Positions 1-15,476 are shown, counted from the stretch's first letter. The stretch: DNA of 64,000 nt from Anaeramoeba ignava (GCA_028826165.1 JAPDFW010000092.1:744001-808000); one strand, 5' to 3'. The notes: generated by a model not told the origin, from the letters alone. A program made the numbers and translations.

Positions 1-1535
1 TATGCAAACATGAAAATGATATTAATTTTGAAAGAGTTCCAACAAGAAGTTTATTTTTTGTTTTTTTCTGCTCTTCTTTTCTTAAAGCTAAATTACATTT
101 TAGAACATTTATTATTTAATATTTATATTTATATTTTTTTTTAGAAAGAAAATTTACAATCAATTTTTTGAATGAAATGATTTTCGAATTGATTAATTTT
201 AATTTCTCTAATTCCTGAAATTATTGATTTAAGAATTTCCATTTGTTCGTGTGAAATTTTTGAATGAGAATTCATTTTATAAAATTGAGTGTCAACAAGA
301 AAACTGAGCAATATAAAGATTAAGATTATTCCAATTCCTAGAATTTTTAATTCAATTTAATATTCAATTAAATATTCAATTCAATATTCAATTCAATTCA
401 ATATTCAATTCAATATTCAATTCAATATTCAATTCAATTTAATATTTAATTCAATATTCAATTCAATTCAATTTAATATTTAATTCAATATTCAATTCAA
501 TTCAATTTAATATTTAATTCAATATTCAATTATTTACCAACTAATCCAAAAACTCCAATTTCAAGTATTATTAAAGTCAATGCAACAATTGCAGATAAAG
601 GTTTAATCCATAATAGATTATAATTATAATTATATGAAAGTAAATAATTTCCTAAAAGTAGTTGTTTAAACACTGCATAAAAATTTGGTTCTAAAAGAAT
701 TTTTGAATAAAACATTTTCTCAGATATTGTAACTAGAACTGTTCCATAAAGCTTTTCCAATTTTTAAATTAATTTTCCAATTTTTAAATTAATTTTCCAA
801 TTTTTAAATTATTTTTCCAATTTTTAAATTAATTTTCCAATTTTTAAATTATTTTTCCAATTTTTAAATTGTTTTTTACTTTTATTCCATTAATAATTGT
901 TTTATGTATATAATGTTCATTTGATAAATCTCCAATTAATGTAAACAAAAATAAGCATATAATAATTACAACTTTCATTGGTATTGTATCTTTATTATCA
1001 ACAATATAATTAATTCTTTTATTTTATTTTATTTTATTAAGAAAATTCCTTAATTAAAATCCAATCCAATTCCTTTTTTCTTTTTCAAATCAAATTTTTT
1101 ACAACAAAATTATAAACAAATATCTTAAATATAATGAAACTTCATAACAAAATTTTAAAAATCCACTAAAAAAATGTTCTTGAGAAATTAATTTCGTAAC
1201 AGGAATAAATTGTTTTCTAAATTAAATTAAATTAAATTAAATATTTTTGGAAATTGAAAAAAAAGTCGAAAAATTTTCGTTTTTAATTTAAATTTCGAAA
1301 ATTACTTTTTCAAATTTTCTTTAACTTTTTCTTTTATTTCTTTAAAATCAAACATTAAGGGAGAATAAGTGGAAAGAGTTTGAGGAAATAAATTAGTTTC
1401 ATTTCCAATTTTAGTAATATTAGAAAACCAAGAAAATCCAAGTCTATTTTAATTAAAAAAAAATTTTAAATATTAATAATAAAATTATGATCAGAAAAAA
1501 ATCATTTACTTTGAAAAAGTGGATCCAGTTAGCAT
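1..1535 (-). CDS. ABC transporter, ABCC-like first membrane-spanning domain (partial, 5' part)
   Basis: Seven exons on the minus strand: 1510-1535, 1306-1443, 1103-1216, 880-1015, 538-751, 158-337 and 87 down to the window edge. All have GT-AG borders and consistent phases. The start MLTGSTFSKLGFSWF matches the ABCC pre-TM1 helix (FSWF, then a Lys/Glu region). Hydrophobic helices follow. LLWIKPLSAIVALTLIILEIG, then GLVGIGIIL, then EILKSIISGIREIKINQFE, then FIQKI..LRKEEQ reproduces the ABCC order 'lWsaPlqi..l..LG', 'EiLsGIkviKlyaWE' and 'i..iR..E'. By family knowledge it would be an ATP-driven exporter of organic anions or conjugates. The nucleotide-binding domains lie beyond the left edge, so substrate and membrane cannot be judged. 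Several introns are short-repeat filled (AATTCAATATTC type at 340-537). Confidence 0.75.
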
Positions 1536-1979
1536 TTAAAAACTAAACTAAAAAGAAAAAAAATTGAATTTTGTAAAAGAAAAAAATGATTTTTTTTTAT
1601 TAAGAAAAAATTATTTTTTTTTTTAAACATTTCTTCAAAATTGATGAGTCAAAACTTTTTTTTTAATCAATTTTTAAAACAGAAATTAATTTAAATTTAA
1701 TTAGAAATTATTATTAAATTTTGAAAAGGAAAAAATTTTTTTTTCTTTTTTTCTTAATCTTTTTTTATTTCTGATCAATTTTATAATAAATTAAAAATAA
1801 ATTTTCTTTTTCTTTTTCTTTTTTGATTAAAAATTTTTTTGAATTTTGATCCTAATTTATCAATAATAATAAAAAAAAATTTTAAAATAAAAAAAATTAT
1901 CTGTAATTTTGAAATGCTTTTCTGGCATTTTTTTTCTTTTATTTTCAATTATTTTAAATTTAAAAAAAAAAATTTTTAT
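1536..1979. other. Intergenic spacer
   Basis: Between the ABC transporter start and the POP4 stop. Only A/T runs are visible; no open frame with gene-like composition and no RNA gene were recognised. It should hold the ABC transporter promoter and the POP4 3' end. Confidence 0.5.
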
Positions 1980-2948
1980 TTATAAGTTTAAATTTGTTTT
2001 TGATTTAAATTTTCTTGAACTTCTTTCAGCAGCTCGATATTCAATATGTTGTCCATAAATTGTAAAAAATTGATTTTGAATTTTTAATCCGAAAATACAT
2101 GATTTTTTAGGGATTGCTTTTTTTGGATTTTAATTTTAATTTTAATTTTAATTTTAATTTGAATTTTAATTTTAATTTTAATTTTTATTTTATATTTTGA
2201 ATTTGAATTTGAATTTTAATTTTTATTTTATATTTAATTTTAATTTTAAATTTTAATTTTAATTTAAATTTTAATTTATATTTATATTTATATTTATATT
2301 TATATTTATATTTAGATTTATATTTATATTTATATTTATAATTGGAATTAAAAAAGACTTACATTTTAATTTATTTTCTTTTGTAATAATTTTAAAAGTT
2401 GATTTCGTTTCTTGTAAAACAATCCCATTAATTCCAATTAAACTTGGACATTTAGATTTAATTACAGTTAAAATACAACCATGAAAATCAGCTCTTGCAA
2501 TTTTAGACAAAATAGATTGTGAGATTTTTTTATCAGAAAGATTGATATCTTGGAATAACTGATCGATATATTGATTCCATAAATGATTTAAAGGAATATA
2601 TTTTAAATATTCAATATTTTCAGGTTGAATTTTATAAATTTGTTTCTTTTTCCTTTCTTTTGAACTTAAAATTTTTCCTGATAAAAATGTTTTTGGATTA
2701 TATGTTTTTTTCCCCATTTTTTGCTTTATTTTGTTTTCCATTTCTTTTTTTACTTCTTTTCTTCCTCTACTTTCTAATTGTATTTGTTTATTTTCAACTT
2801 TTGTTTCTAATATTTTATCAATATCATCTGCATTTGGATTTTCTCGAATAATTTCTTCAATATATTCAGTTACAAAATCTTTTTCTTTTTCTTTTTCTTT
2901 TTCTTTTTCTTTTTGATTTAAATTATCTTCAATTTGAAAATTTTTCAT
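1980..2948 (-). CDS. POP4: RNase P / MRP protein subunit POP4 (Rpp29)
   Basis: Two exons, 2363-2948 and 1980-2116, joined over a repeat-filled intron (donor GTAAGT); 240 aa. The N-terminal third is Lys/Glu-rich (KEKEKEKEK). The C-terminal half is the Rpp29 Sm-like barrel: LWNQYIDQLF, then RADFHGCILTVIKSKCPSL, GINGIVLQETKSTFKIITKE, and after the intron IPKKSCIFGL and FFTIYGQHIEYRAAERSSRKFK. These are near-diagnostic POP4 motifs, and the splice junction restores the family's LK-IPK sequence exactly. The protein binds RNase P/MRP RNA and acts in tRNA 5' processing and rRNA maturation in the nucleus. It lies about 270 bp downstream of the LRR-kinase stop on the same strand. Confidence 0.93.
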
Positions 2949-3222
2949 TAAAAATAAAAATTGAAAAAAATGAAAAAAATTTTTTGGTTTTTTTTTTATT
3001 TTTTTGTTTTGTTATTTTTTTTTAAAAAGGAAACAAAATGTTTTAAATTCACAAAGAAAAAAACAAAACAAAAAGTGAACAAAATTCAAAAAAAAAAATT
3101 CAAAAAAAAAATGGAACAAAATTCAAAAAAACAAAATTCAAAAAAAAAAAAATGGAACAAAATTCAAAAAAAAAATGGAACAAAAAAATATTTCAATTTT
3201 TTCACTAATAAAACGATAAAAA

Positions 3223-6200
3223 TCATAATTTAGATTTCATTTCTTGAACTTCACGAATCAATTCAATAAATTGTTGTTTAAATTGTTGTTGTTCCTGAAT
3301 AAGATGAGCGATACCTTCTTGATCAACAGGGGAACAACCAGTAATAAAAGGATGAGAAAGTAATTCAAATAAAGAAAGTCTTTCATTTGGATTTTTTGCC
3401 AAACATTTTGAGAAAAAAGCAGCAGAAACACTATCAGTTTCAGATAAATTAAAAGCAAGAGGATGATCACTTGCGATTTCAATAAGAGCTTGTTCAGGAT
3501 CATCACGAGAAAAATAGAATCTACCAAGATATATTTCAAGAGCAATTAATCCAAAAGCCCAAACGTCAATTTCTAAATTTGCAAAAGGTCGTGAATATTT
3601 TTCTGGTTCTAATAGATATCTTGCTACTTCAGGTGCACAATAAAATGTTGAATATTTTGTAATTGGTTCGCCAATGGTTTGGCATGTATCTAATCCAACA
3701 AGTTTCCATCGTGATATTTTTTTGTCTTCAGAAAATTCAACGAATTTTTTAGGATTAAGACAACCATGAACGAATCTTAATAATTTAATATTTTTGATTT
3801 AATTTAATTTAATTTAATTTAATTTAATATTTTTAATTTAATTTAATTTTTTATATTTAATATTTTATATTTAATTTAATATTTTAATATTTTAATATTT
3901 TAATATTTAATATTTAATATTTTAATATTTTTGATTTAATTTGATTTAATATTTTAATATTTTAATATTTTAATATTTAATATTTTAATATTTTAATATT
4001 TTAATATTTTAATATTTAATTTAATATTTTTGATTTAATTTGATTTAATATTTTAATATTTATTTTATAAACCTTTTAGAATTTAACCAAACAAGTGAAT
4101 TTAAAAATGATTTCAAAACATATCGAATTTCAAAAATCTCTAAATGCGTATCATCTTTCTTATTTCTCAAAATTAAATCTTGTATTGAAGTTTTCCCACC
4201 TTCTAATATCAAATAATGAACATCACTTGGTAAAGAATATTCTTTCAAAACTTCAACAACATATTTTGATTTTAACTTTCTAAGAATAGAAACTTCTCTT
4301 TGATGATCCTTTAATCCACCCGTACGAATTTGGATTGTGATAGTTTTATTTGTTCCTTCGAATTTTGTAATCATTTCTGAAATATTTTCGCGATCCAAAG
4401 ATTCTTCACGAATTTCAAGTGATCTTTCATGCTGAATAGATTTGTGTTGAATTTCTTTTATTTGGTTAATAATTTCTAGTATATCTAATGAATCTCCTAT
4501 TGAAAGACCCATCATATTCAAATGCTGAGCATCAAGCAATAAAAATCGTCTTCCATTAATATCGTTTTGATGGAAAACATCAACTAAATGGTTGAATTGA
4601 GTTCCGCCGAGAAAAGAACATAATTCGTTTGTATTCCAATCGGAAACCTTTCTTTTCAGAATTAAATCAACATCAAAATCTACTGATGTCGGAATAGAGT
4701 TTATATTTTGGGAATCAGAACTAAATTGAGGTATTTCTTCAAACTCTTTTTCTGAAGTATAAAATTTCGGGAGAGGATGATTCCTTAAAACTTCTTTTGT
4801 GTTTGCGTTGATTAAGTTTTGATCAATTATTTGATCGCCATCGTCGCTTTCTTGTATTAATTCGTTAAGAGAATTTGTGTTCAGCATATTTTTGTCAATC
4901 GGAATATTTTGATTTTCTTCATATCCGTTTTGATTGCCAGAATTGATGATCATATTTTGATTTATATTGTTTCGCTTTATGTTACTATTTTTTATTTTTG
5001 AGAATCCGTAAATTGGATCATTTTCGCTATTTTTAGAATTATTATTTGGGCTTTTTTTGGGACTTTGGATTTGATTTTGATTTTGATTTTGATTTTGATT
5101 TTGATTTATATTTTGATTTATATTTTGATTTATATTTTGATTTTGGTTTTGGTTTTGGTTTTGATTTGGGCTAATATTCGAGTTCAAATTCATGCTTTTA
5201 TTAATTAATTTTGGTGATTCTAAAACTTGCGTATTTTTTTCTATAATTTGACTTTTAGATCTTTCTTTGAAATCTTTGTCAAGTTTATATAAGTTTAGAT
5301 CTTTTGGAGAACCTTTCAAATATATTCTTTTGCTTTCAACCATTGAGAGACTACGATCACCAACTTTTGATTTTTGGAATTTATTATCGTCTCCGTTTTT
5401 AATAACTGAGCTTTTTTTCTTGAGAAGCATCTTTTCTTTTAATTGTTTTATTGACAAATTTTGTGGATCTTCAAGAAATTCCAATTTCTTTTGATTTTGA
5501 TTTTGAATTTGATTTTGATTTTGGTTTTGAATTTGATTTTGGTTTTGGTTTTGATTTTGATTTTGATAAACGTTTTCTGAATAAATAGGCTGAGGATATT
5601 TATAATAATCCATTTGACTATCATTTTGAGAAAATTGAAAATTATTCACATCAATCATCAAATTCGGATGACTTTTCTTTGATTTGAATGTTTTTTGTGA
5701 TTTTCCATCTTTGGAAGTATTGCGTTTTTCTTTGGAAATTTTTCTGGCTTGATTATTTTCTTCCTGAATGATTTTCCTGTTCAAACTCTCATTGAGTTCT
5801 GATATTTGATTTGAGAAATCCGAGTTTCGAATTTCTTCGATTGTTTTTGAAAATTCAGGTTTTTCTCTTTCCATAACAGCAAGAGAATAGCGCTTGCGTT
5901 TTGAATAAGATTTTGAAGGGCTACTCTTTGATTTTGTGGGATTTCCTGAATATGTTTTATCGATTTGAAGCGGATTTTCTTGTGGATCGCTTGTGAAAAA
6001 AAGCGGATCGCCTTCTGATTCTGTTGTGTTAATAGTTCTTGTATCGATAATATTATCATCGCAAGAATGAGCCATTTTTTCTTCAAAATCTGCGAATTGG
6101 AAAAACGGGTTTTCTCCGTCTTTCAATGTGTTGCTGTTTCTGTTGTAATATCCTGTCAGCGAAATTGTGCTGCTTCTTGCGCTATCTGGATCCATTTTAT

Positions 6201-9200
6201 GGATGTTGATATTTGTAAGTGAATCTTCAATAAGACTTAAATTGTAATTAAGTTGCGAATTCAAATCAAGATTTGTGTTTTTGTTGAATTTTCTGTTTTT
6301 ATATATATTAGAATCGTTTTGGATGGATTTTTTGTTGGAAAAACGATTTGTGCTGTTGTTTTTATTGCTACTTTTGATTTTATCATTTGTATTATTTTGA
6401 TTTTGATTTTTAGTATTTTTATTTGTATTTTTATTTGTATTTTTATTTGTATTTGTAATTCTGTTTTTGCTTTTATTTCGGTTATTCTGTATTTCGTTCT
6501 CGTCTGTATATGGATTTTCGTTTCTGTTTTGATTTCCATCTCCATTCACAATTTGGTTTTGTTTTTGACTCTCGTTTTCATATTGACTTTCATTCTCATT
6601 TTCTGATTGATTTTCGTTTTCATTTTCATTTTCATTTTCATTTGTATTTGAGTCCAAAGTGGGTAAATAAGTCTGGAGTGAATTCATATTCATATTCATA
6701 TTTGCAAGGAATTCGGAGTCGGTTGTGCTTGTCATTTTTGTTTGTAATAAATCGTTTTCGATATTGGTATCGTGGTCGTTTTCCAAAATAACCGAAAAAT
6801 CTTGTTCTTGCAAAAAATTTATAACAGATAAAACACCTTTAGCAACAATTTCTGGAGGAGGAAAGTGCAAGTTTTGATTTGATTCCAAAACCAACTCCTT
6901 CAAGTTTGTGAGCTTTCCCAATTCCGAAGGGAGATGCTCGAGTTTGTTGTTTCTCAACTGGAGCGAAGTGAGACTGGAAAGATTTCCAATTTCGGGACAC
7001 AATCGAGAGATTTTGTTGTTGTTCAGAATTAGAACCCTGAGGTTTAGGAGTTTGCCAATATCCGGCGGCAGTGATTTAAGCCTGTTGTTTTCAACGGAAA
7101 GATATACCAAGTTCGTTATGTATTTTATTGATGAGGGAATCTTTGAAATGGAGTTGCGATCCAAAATTAGTTTTGATATTCTCGACGAAAAATTATGATC
7201 AAATAAAAATTGGGGGATTTCGTTCAGTTTTTTACGGAAAAAATTCATTTCGTTATTCGTGAAAAAATTGGTAAGAGTGCCATCAAATAATTCTTGTTCT
7301 TTTTGGTTGAATTTCTCGATATCAAATTGGAATTCCTCCTTCAATCGCAAGGCGAGTGTAAGAAAGGAAAGAATATTGGACGTGTTTTTTTCAACAATAT
7401 GCGCAGAAGGAAAACGCAATTTTTCGTTTCCTGATGCAGATACAATCTTGATATTTGGCAGCCGCGAGATTTCGGCGGGAATGTAAACAAGTAAGTTGTT
7501 TCTTATAAGCAAATTTTCAAGTGAAATCAAATTTTGGAAAATGGATGAATAACTGATTTCTTGTAAATTGTTTGAATTTAAAGTCCAGTTTTTTCAGTTT
7601 GCTGAATTTTTTGAATTTCTCAGGAAGAACCGCAATTTTGTTCTTTCTTAATATGATCGTCTGAAGGTTTCGCAACTCGCAAAATTCTTCTGAGATTTCT
7701 TTCAGCAAATTGTTTTTCATTTTGAAAATAATTAGTGATTTTTTCAATTGAGAAATTCCTTTTGGAATTGTTTCGATTTTATTGTTTGATAGATCCAATT
7801 CCTTGATTTGATTCATTTGAAAGATGACGGACAAATTTACTGAGTTTCTCAAATCAAATCCAGCCAGTTCAACAACTTGCGGTTGATTTTTTTGTATTTC
7901 TTTTATTTTTGCATTGAATAATTCGACAGATTGCAAAAGTTGAATTTTCTGGTCCTCATCGTTTTGGGTTGTCTGAGAAAGAAGATGGTCGTCCTGGACA
8001 AATTTGTTTTGAGATTGAGTTGGGGAGCGAATATTGGCATGATTAGAATCGTCGTTGTCAAAACTGTTTCTTGAGATATTTGACGTTTGTGTTTGAGGAT
8101 AAGATGTTTTTTCATTGGGCGAATATGAGTTTTTGGGAGAATCAGAATCTTTTGAATTGCGGTCATCTTTTTGTTGGGAGATTTCTTGTTTGCGAATATC
8201 TTGGGATTCGGTGTCAAGACTCTGTTCCTTGATGCTAGATTCTTCAACAGAATCTTCATGATGGTGAGAATTAGAAAGATTTTTTTCTGATCTTAAATAT
8301 TCGAGAATTTCCTTTGTATTTTGGAACTTGGAGATTATTTCGTATTTGGGATCAAGTAAGCTCGTGTTATTTTGGAGTTGAAGCTTTGAAAGTTGGGTCA
8401 TATTTCCGAGTTCCTTTGGCAACTCGATGAGTTCATTGCGGTTCAAATTGAGATCAGTTAATCTTGAAAGTGAATCAAATTTATTCGGTAAATATTTGAG
8501 CATATTTGATTCGATATTAAGACTTGTTAGTGAGGTTAAATTGTGGATATCGCGCGGCAAACGGGAGAGTAAATTCTTGTTCAATGTGAGTATTTGAAGA
8601 GAAGGAAGCTTGCAAATTGAGGAAGGAAGACGAATTATTTTGTTGTTATCCAATTTGAGAATTTTTAAACTTTGAAGATTGCCGATTGTCGTTGGAATTG
8701 TCGGCAATAAGTTGTAGCTCAGATTCAGTGTCTCGAGCTTGACAAATGTTTGTGAGTTTCGAGGAGATGGATCGAAATCCGAAAAAGCATCACTTGTTTC
8801 TGAAAAACCGCCAGATTCAACTGAAGATAAATTGAAATCCGTTTGAAATGAATTCGGCGAATTTATTGATGATTGTGATGAGCTTGAAAATAGGTTTCGT
8901 GGGATTGTTTGCAGAAGATTGTTGTTTAAATGAAGCTCGATTAAATTCGATAAATACCCCAATTTACTTGGAATTAATGAAATCTCATTGTTTGTCAAAT
9001 ACAATTTTTGTAAGTTCACTAGAAATAATACTGTGTTAGGTATTTTTGTCAGTTTGTTGTGGCTTAAATTCAACCGCGTTAAGTTCTTGTGCGCTTCTAC
9101 TGCAAATTTTTCTGGAATTAAGTCGCTGTTCGTTAAGTTTGAAAATGATAAATTTAATTCGTGTTTTTCTTTTTTTTTTCTTGGTTTTTCGTTTTTTATT

Positions 9201-9439
9201 TTGACATTTTTTTCGTTTGTTTCTTCGTTAATTTCGTTTATGTTTGCATCTTTTTCTTTTTTCTTTTTCGTATTTTTGCTTAAATTTGAATTTGAATTTG
9301 AATTTTTATTTTGATTTAAATTTGAATTTGAATTTGAATTTTTGTTTTGATTTAAATTTGAATTCGAATTTGAATTTTTGTTTTGATTTAAATTCGAATT
9401 TTTATTTATTTCTTCATTTATTTCGTTATCTTGTTTCAT
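3223..9439 (-). CDS. LRR-SAM-pseudokinase protein (one internal frame break)
   Basis: Exons 4073-9439 and 3223-3775 (donor GTTTAT); about 1,972 aa if one base is skipped near 7577-7582. Order: Asn-rich N-terminus (repeated NLNQNKNSNSNS); LRRs of the LxxLxLxxNxLxxIP type; Ser-rich linker; a second LRR block; a long N/Q/S-rich linker; a SAM domain (DWNTNELCSFLGG.QFNHLVDVF, NGRRFLLLD); and a kinase-like domain. The kinase is degenerate. Strand beta3 reads TITIQIR with no VAIK lysine, the catalytic loop is FVHGCLNPKKF instead of HRDLKxxN, and VGLDTC replaces DFG. The fold markers CAPEVA and DVWAFGLIALEI remain. So it is probably a scaffold or allosteric pseudokinase (TKL-like). The frame break falls inside an LRR, and skipping one A restores LDFNSNNLQEI. 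Divergent from the CIPK gene by 127 bp. Confidence 0.88.
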
Positions 9440-9566
9440 TTGTTTGTTTTTTTTTTTCTTCTTTCAATCAAAAAAAAAATAATAAAAAATAAAAAATGAA
9501 AAAAAAAAATTAAAAAAAAAATTTTCCATTTTTCTTTCTTTTCTTTTCTTACAAAATAAATTAAAA
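9440..9566. promoter_or_regulatory. Divergent promoter between LRR-pseudokinase and CIPK-like kinase
   Basis: Only 127 bp separate the two starts. The segment is A-runs on the LRR side, then TTTTCCATTTTTC and CTTTCTTTTCTTTTCTT on the CIPK side. No GC-box or TATA motif stands out. The shared-promoter role is inferred from spacing and orientation. Confidence 0.45.
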
Positions 9567-12665
<3,099 letters not shown>

Positions 12666-12815
12666 GAAGAATAATTTGAAAAAAAAAAGAAAAAAAAGAT
12701 TTTTATCATTTTCTATCATTTAATTGAATTAAGAAAAAGAAAACTTTTTTTTAAATAATCAAACAAATCCAATAAATTTTTCGTTTAAAAATCAAATTAA
12801 ATTTAAAATCAAGTT

Positions 12816-14379
12816 TTATTTATCAACAATTTTAAATAATTCTATTGGTGGAGAAATTCCAAGAACTGGTCCAACAACACTAAGCCAAGAAAGAATATAA
12901 TTTTGAGAATTTTTAATTCCTTGATACATATTCATCATAAATTTTGTTGTTTGACAAGGATGAATAAAATAATAAGGAATTTGAAAAATAGGATGATCCT
13001 AATTAAAAAAAAATCAATATTTAATATTTAATATTTAATATTTCAATTTTATATTTTATATTTTATATTTCAATTTACTATTTTATATTTCAATTTTATA
13101 TTTATTATTTAATATTTTATATTTCAATTTAATATTTAATATTTCAATTTAATATTTCAATTTTATATTTAATATTTTATATTTAATATTTTATATTTCA
13201 ATTTAATATTTTATATTTTATATTTTATATTTCATATTTAATATTTCAATTTAATATTTTATATTTCAATTTTATATTTCAATTTAATATTTAATATTTA
13301 ATATTTTATATTTCAATTTAATATTTTATATTTCAATTTAATATTTAATATTTAATATTTAATATTTAATATTTAATATTTAATATTTCATATTTTATAT
13401 TTCAATTTAATATTTCATATTTTATATTTCAATTTAATATTTCAATTTTATATTTAATATTTAATATTTTATATTTAATATTTCAATTTAATATTTAATA
13501 TTTAATATTTAATATTTTATATTTTATATTTAATATTTAATATTTCAATTTAATATTTCAATTTAATATTTCAATTTAATATTTAATATTTTATATTTCA
13601 ATTTAATATTTCAATTTAATATTTCAATTTAATATTTCAATTTAATATTTTATATTTCAATTTACTTTTCTTGATATAAAATGATATAATTCTTCTTTGG
13701 TAAAAATTTTCAAATAATTTTCTGGAATTTGTTTCCATATTTCTTCAATTTCTAAAAGTCTTCCTTTAGATGTAAATACATTAAAATAAAGAATAGGACA
13801 TTCATAAGTTGGATCAAAAATTATATGAAATTGATAATTATAAAAATCAAATTCTGAAATTGAATTTTGACAAATTGCTTCATCAATTTCATTTTCAAAT
13901 AAATCTTCATCAATTTCATTTTCATCTTCCATATTTTGAATTTGTATTTGATTTTGATTTTGATTTTGATTTTGATTTTCATTTTGATTTAGATTTTGAT
14001 TTTGATTTTGATTTTGATTTTGATTTTGATTTTGATTTTGATTTAGATTTTGATTTTGATTTTGATTTTGATTTTGATTTTGAATTTGAATTTGATTTTG
14101 ATTTTGATTTTGATTTTCATTTTGAATTTGATTTTGATTTTGATTTTGATTTTGATTTTGATTTTGATTTTGTATTTTTCTATGATAATTTGATAAACAA
14201 AGAAAACCATTTGAATATAAATTTTCATTTTGTAAAACATTTTTATCAATAATCCATTCCCAATTAAGCCAATTTTTTTGAGAAATTGAATTTAAAAATA
14301 TTTTTGAAAAATTTTCAAATTGTTTTGCAGAAATTTTATATTGATTATTATTATTATTATTATTATTAAAACAAAGCAT
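12816..14379 (-). CDS. ATG10: Autophagy E2-like enzyme ATG10
   Basis: Two exons, 13666-14379 and 12816-12998; 298 aa from the ATG at 14379. An in-frame upstream ATG at 14421 would add a Lys/Phe-rich leader that looks like UTR. Exon 1 carries LNWEWI, a roughly 75-residue N/Q tract, then the E2 core ISEFDFYNYQFHIIFDPTYE, CPILYFNVFTSKGRLLEIEEIW. Exon 2 gives DHPIFQIPYYFIHPCQTTKF with the catalytic Cys in HPC, then YILSWLSVVGPVLGISPP. These are the ATG10 and ATG3 family hallmarks. ATG10 transfers ATG12 to ATG5. The N/Q insert sits in a loop of the E2 fold and is unusual. The gene is convergent with the CIPK gene and divergent from SmF by 90 bp. Confidence 0.92.
12999..13665 (-). repeat. ATG10 intron, AATATT/CAATTT repeat
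   Basis: About 640 bp of degenerate TTTAATATTTCAATTTAATA units between the two ATG10 exons. There is no coding signal in it. Confidence 0.8.
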
Positions 14380-14469
14380 TTTAAAAAAAATAAAAAAATG
14401 AATTTTATTTTTATTTTTCAATTTTTCATTTTTTCATTTTTCATTTTTCATTTTTCTTTTGGTTTATTC
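14380..14469. promoter_or_regulatory. Ninety-base bidirectional promoter, ATG10 / SmF
   Basis: The ATG10 and SmF start codons face apart with only 90 bp between them. The SmF side holds three tandem TTTTTCATTTTTCATTTTTC-type units. This is the shortest divergent spacer in the window. Co-regulation is inference. Confidence 0.5.
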
Positions 14470-15476
14470 ATGTCAAAATTAAATGTAAGTTATTTTAAAA
14501 ATTAAAAAAAAAAACACAAAAAAAAAAATAATAAAAAAAACTAAAATAATAAAAAAAAAATAATTAAAATTCAGACATTCTTTGTGAATCCAAAACCTTT
14601 TTTAAATTCATTAATTGGAAAAGAAGTAATTGTTAAATTGAAATGGGGGATGGAATACAGAGGAAAATTAGAATCAATGGATAATTATTTAAATATACAA
14701 CTTTTAGAATCAGAAGAATTAATTAGTGAATCAAATTGGGCTCCACTTGGAGAAATTATTATTCGTTGTAATAATATTCTTTATATAAGACAACCGCCAA
14801 TTGAAAAGAAACAAAGAAATGAAGACGATGAAATTGATAAAGAAATGAAGGAAGTTAAAACAAGATTAGAAACTCAAAAACGAGAAAGAGAAGAAAAAGA
14901 AAAAGAAAAAGAAAAAGAAAAAGAAAATCAAAATCAAAATCAAAATCAAAATCAAAATCAAAATCAAAAAGAAATGAAAATTGAAGAAGAAAATCAAAAA
15001 GCATAAAGAAATATCTGAAATTGAAACTAAAAAGGATAATCTTGAAAAGAAAAAAGATATTGAAATTTTAAATGAAAAAAATTTATCTGATAATGAAATG
15101 GAAACTGAACAAAAAGAAGAATCAAAAGAAGAATTAAAAGAAGAATTAAAAGAAGAAGAAAAAGAAGAATCAAAAGAAGAAGAAAAAGAAGAAGAAAAAG
15201 AAGAAGAAAAAGAAGAATCAAAAGAAGAATCAAAAGAAGAATCAAAAGAAAAATCAAAAGAAACCAAAAGAAAAACCAAAAGAAAAATCAAAAGAAAAAT
15301 TAAAAGAAAAAGAAAAAAATAAAAAGTCAAAAGATAAAAAATCAAAAGATAAAAAATCAAAAGATAAAAAATCAAAAGATAAAAAGTCAAAAGATAAAAA
15401 ATCAAAAGATAGACATAGAAGTCATAAAGATAAAAAAAGAGATTCAAAGAGAAAGCATAAAAGAAGAGATGATTAA
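14470..15476 (+). CDS. SNRPF: Spliceosomal Sm protein F with long charged tail (two frame breaks)
   Basis: Exon 1 is only 15 nt (14470-14484, MSKLN). Exon 2 is 14575-15476. The core [55 protein letters not shown] is an unmistakable SmF Sm1/Sm2 fold, part of the U1/U2/U4/U5 heptameric ring. SmF is normally under 100 aa. Here a tail of roughly 220 residues follows: E/K-rich, then N/Q, then KEESKEE, then repeated KSKD, ending [21 protein letters not shown]. Reading the tail needs one base skipped near 14995 and another near 15260, and the region contains no GT that could be a donor. With both skips the model is 304 aa. Without them the protein ends after EEENQKA at 15006, still with a full Sm fold. 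Confidence 0.88.

Noticed and set aside
2961..3233. Plus-strand frame of 90 codons rich in Lys and Phe between POP4 and the LRR gene
   Set aside because: Composed of A-runs and T-runs, no domain, overlaps the end of a solid minus-strand gene; composition explains it.
14866..15447. Minus-strand Ser/Phe-rich hydrophobic protein
   Set aside because: Antisense of the E/K-rich SmF tail; no start context or domain.
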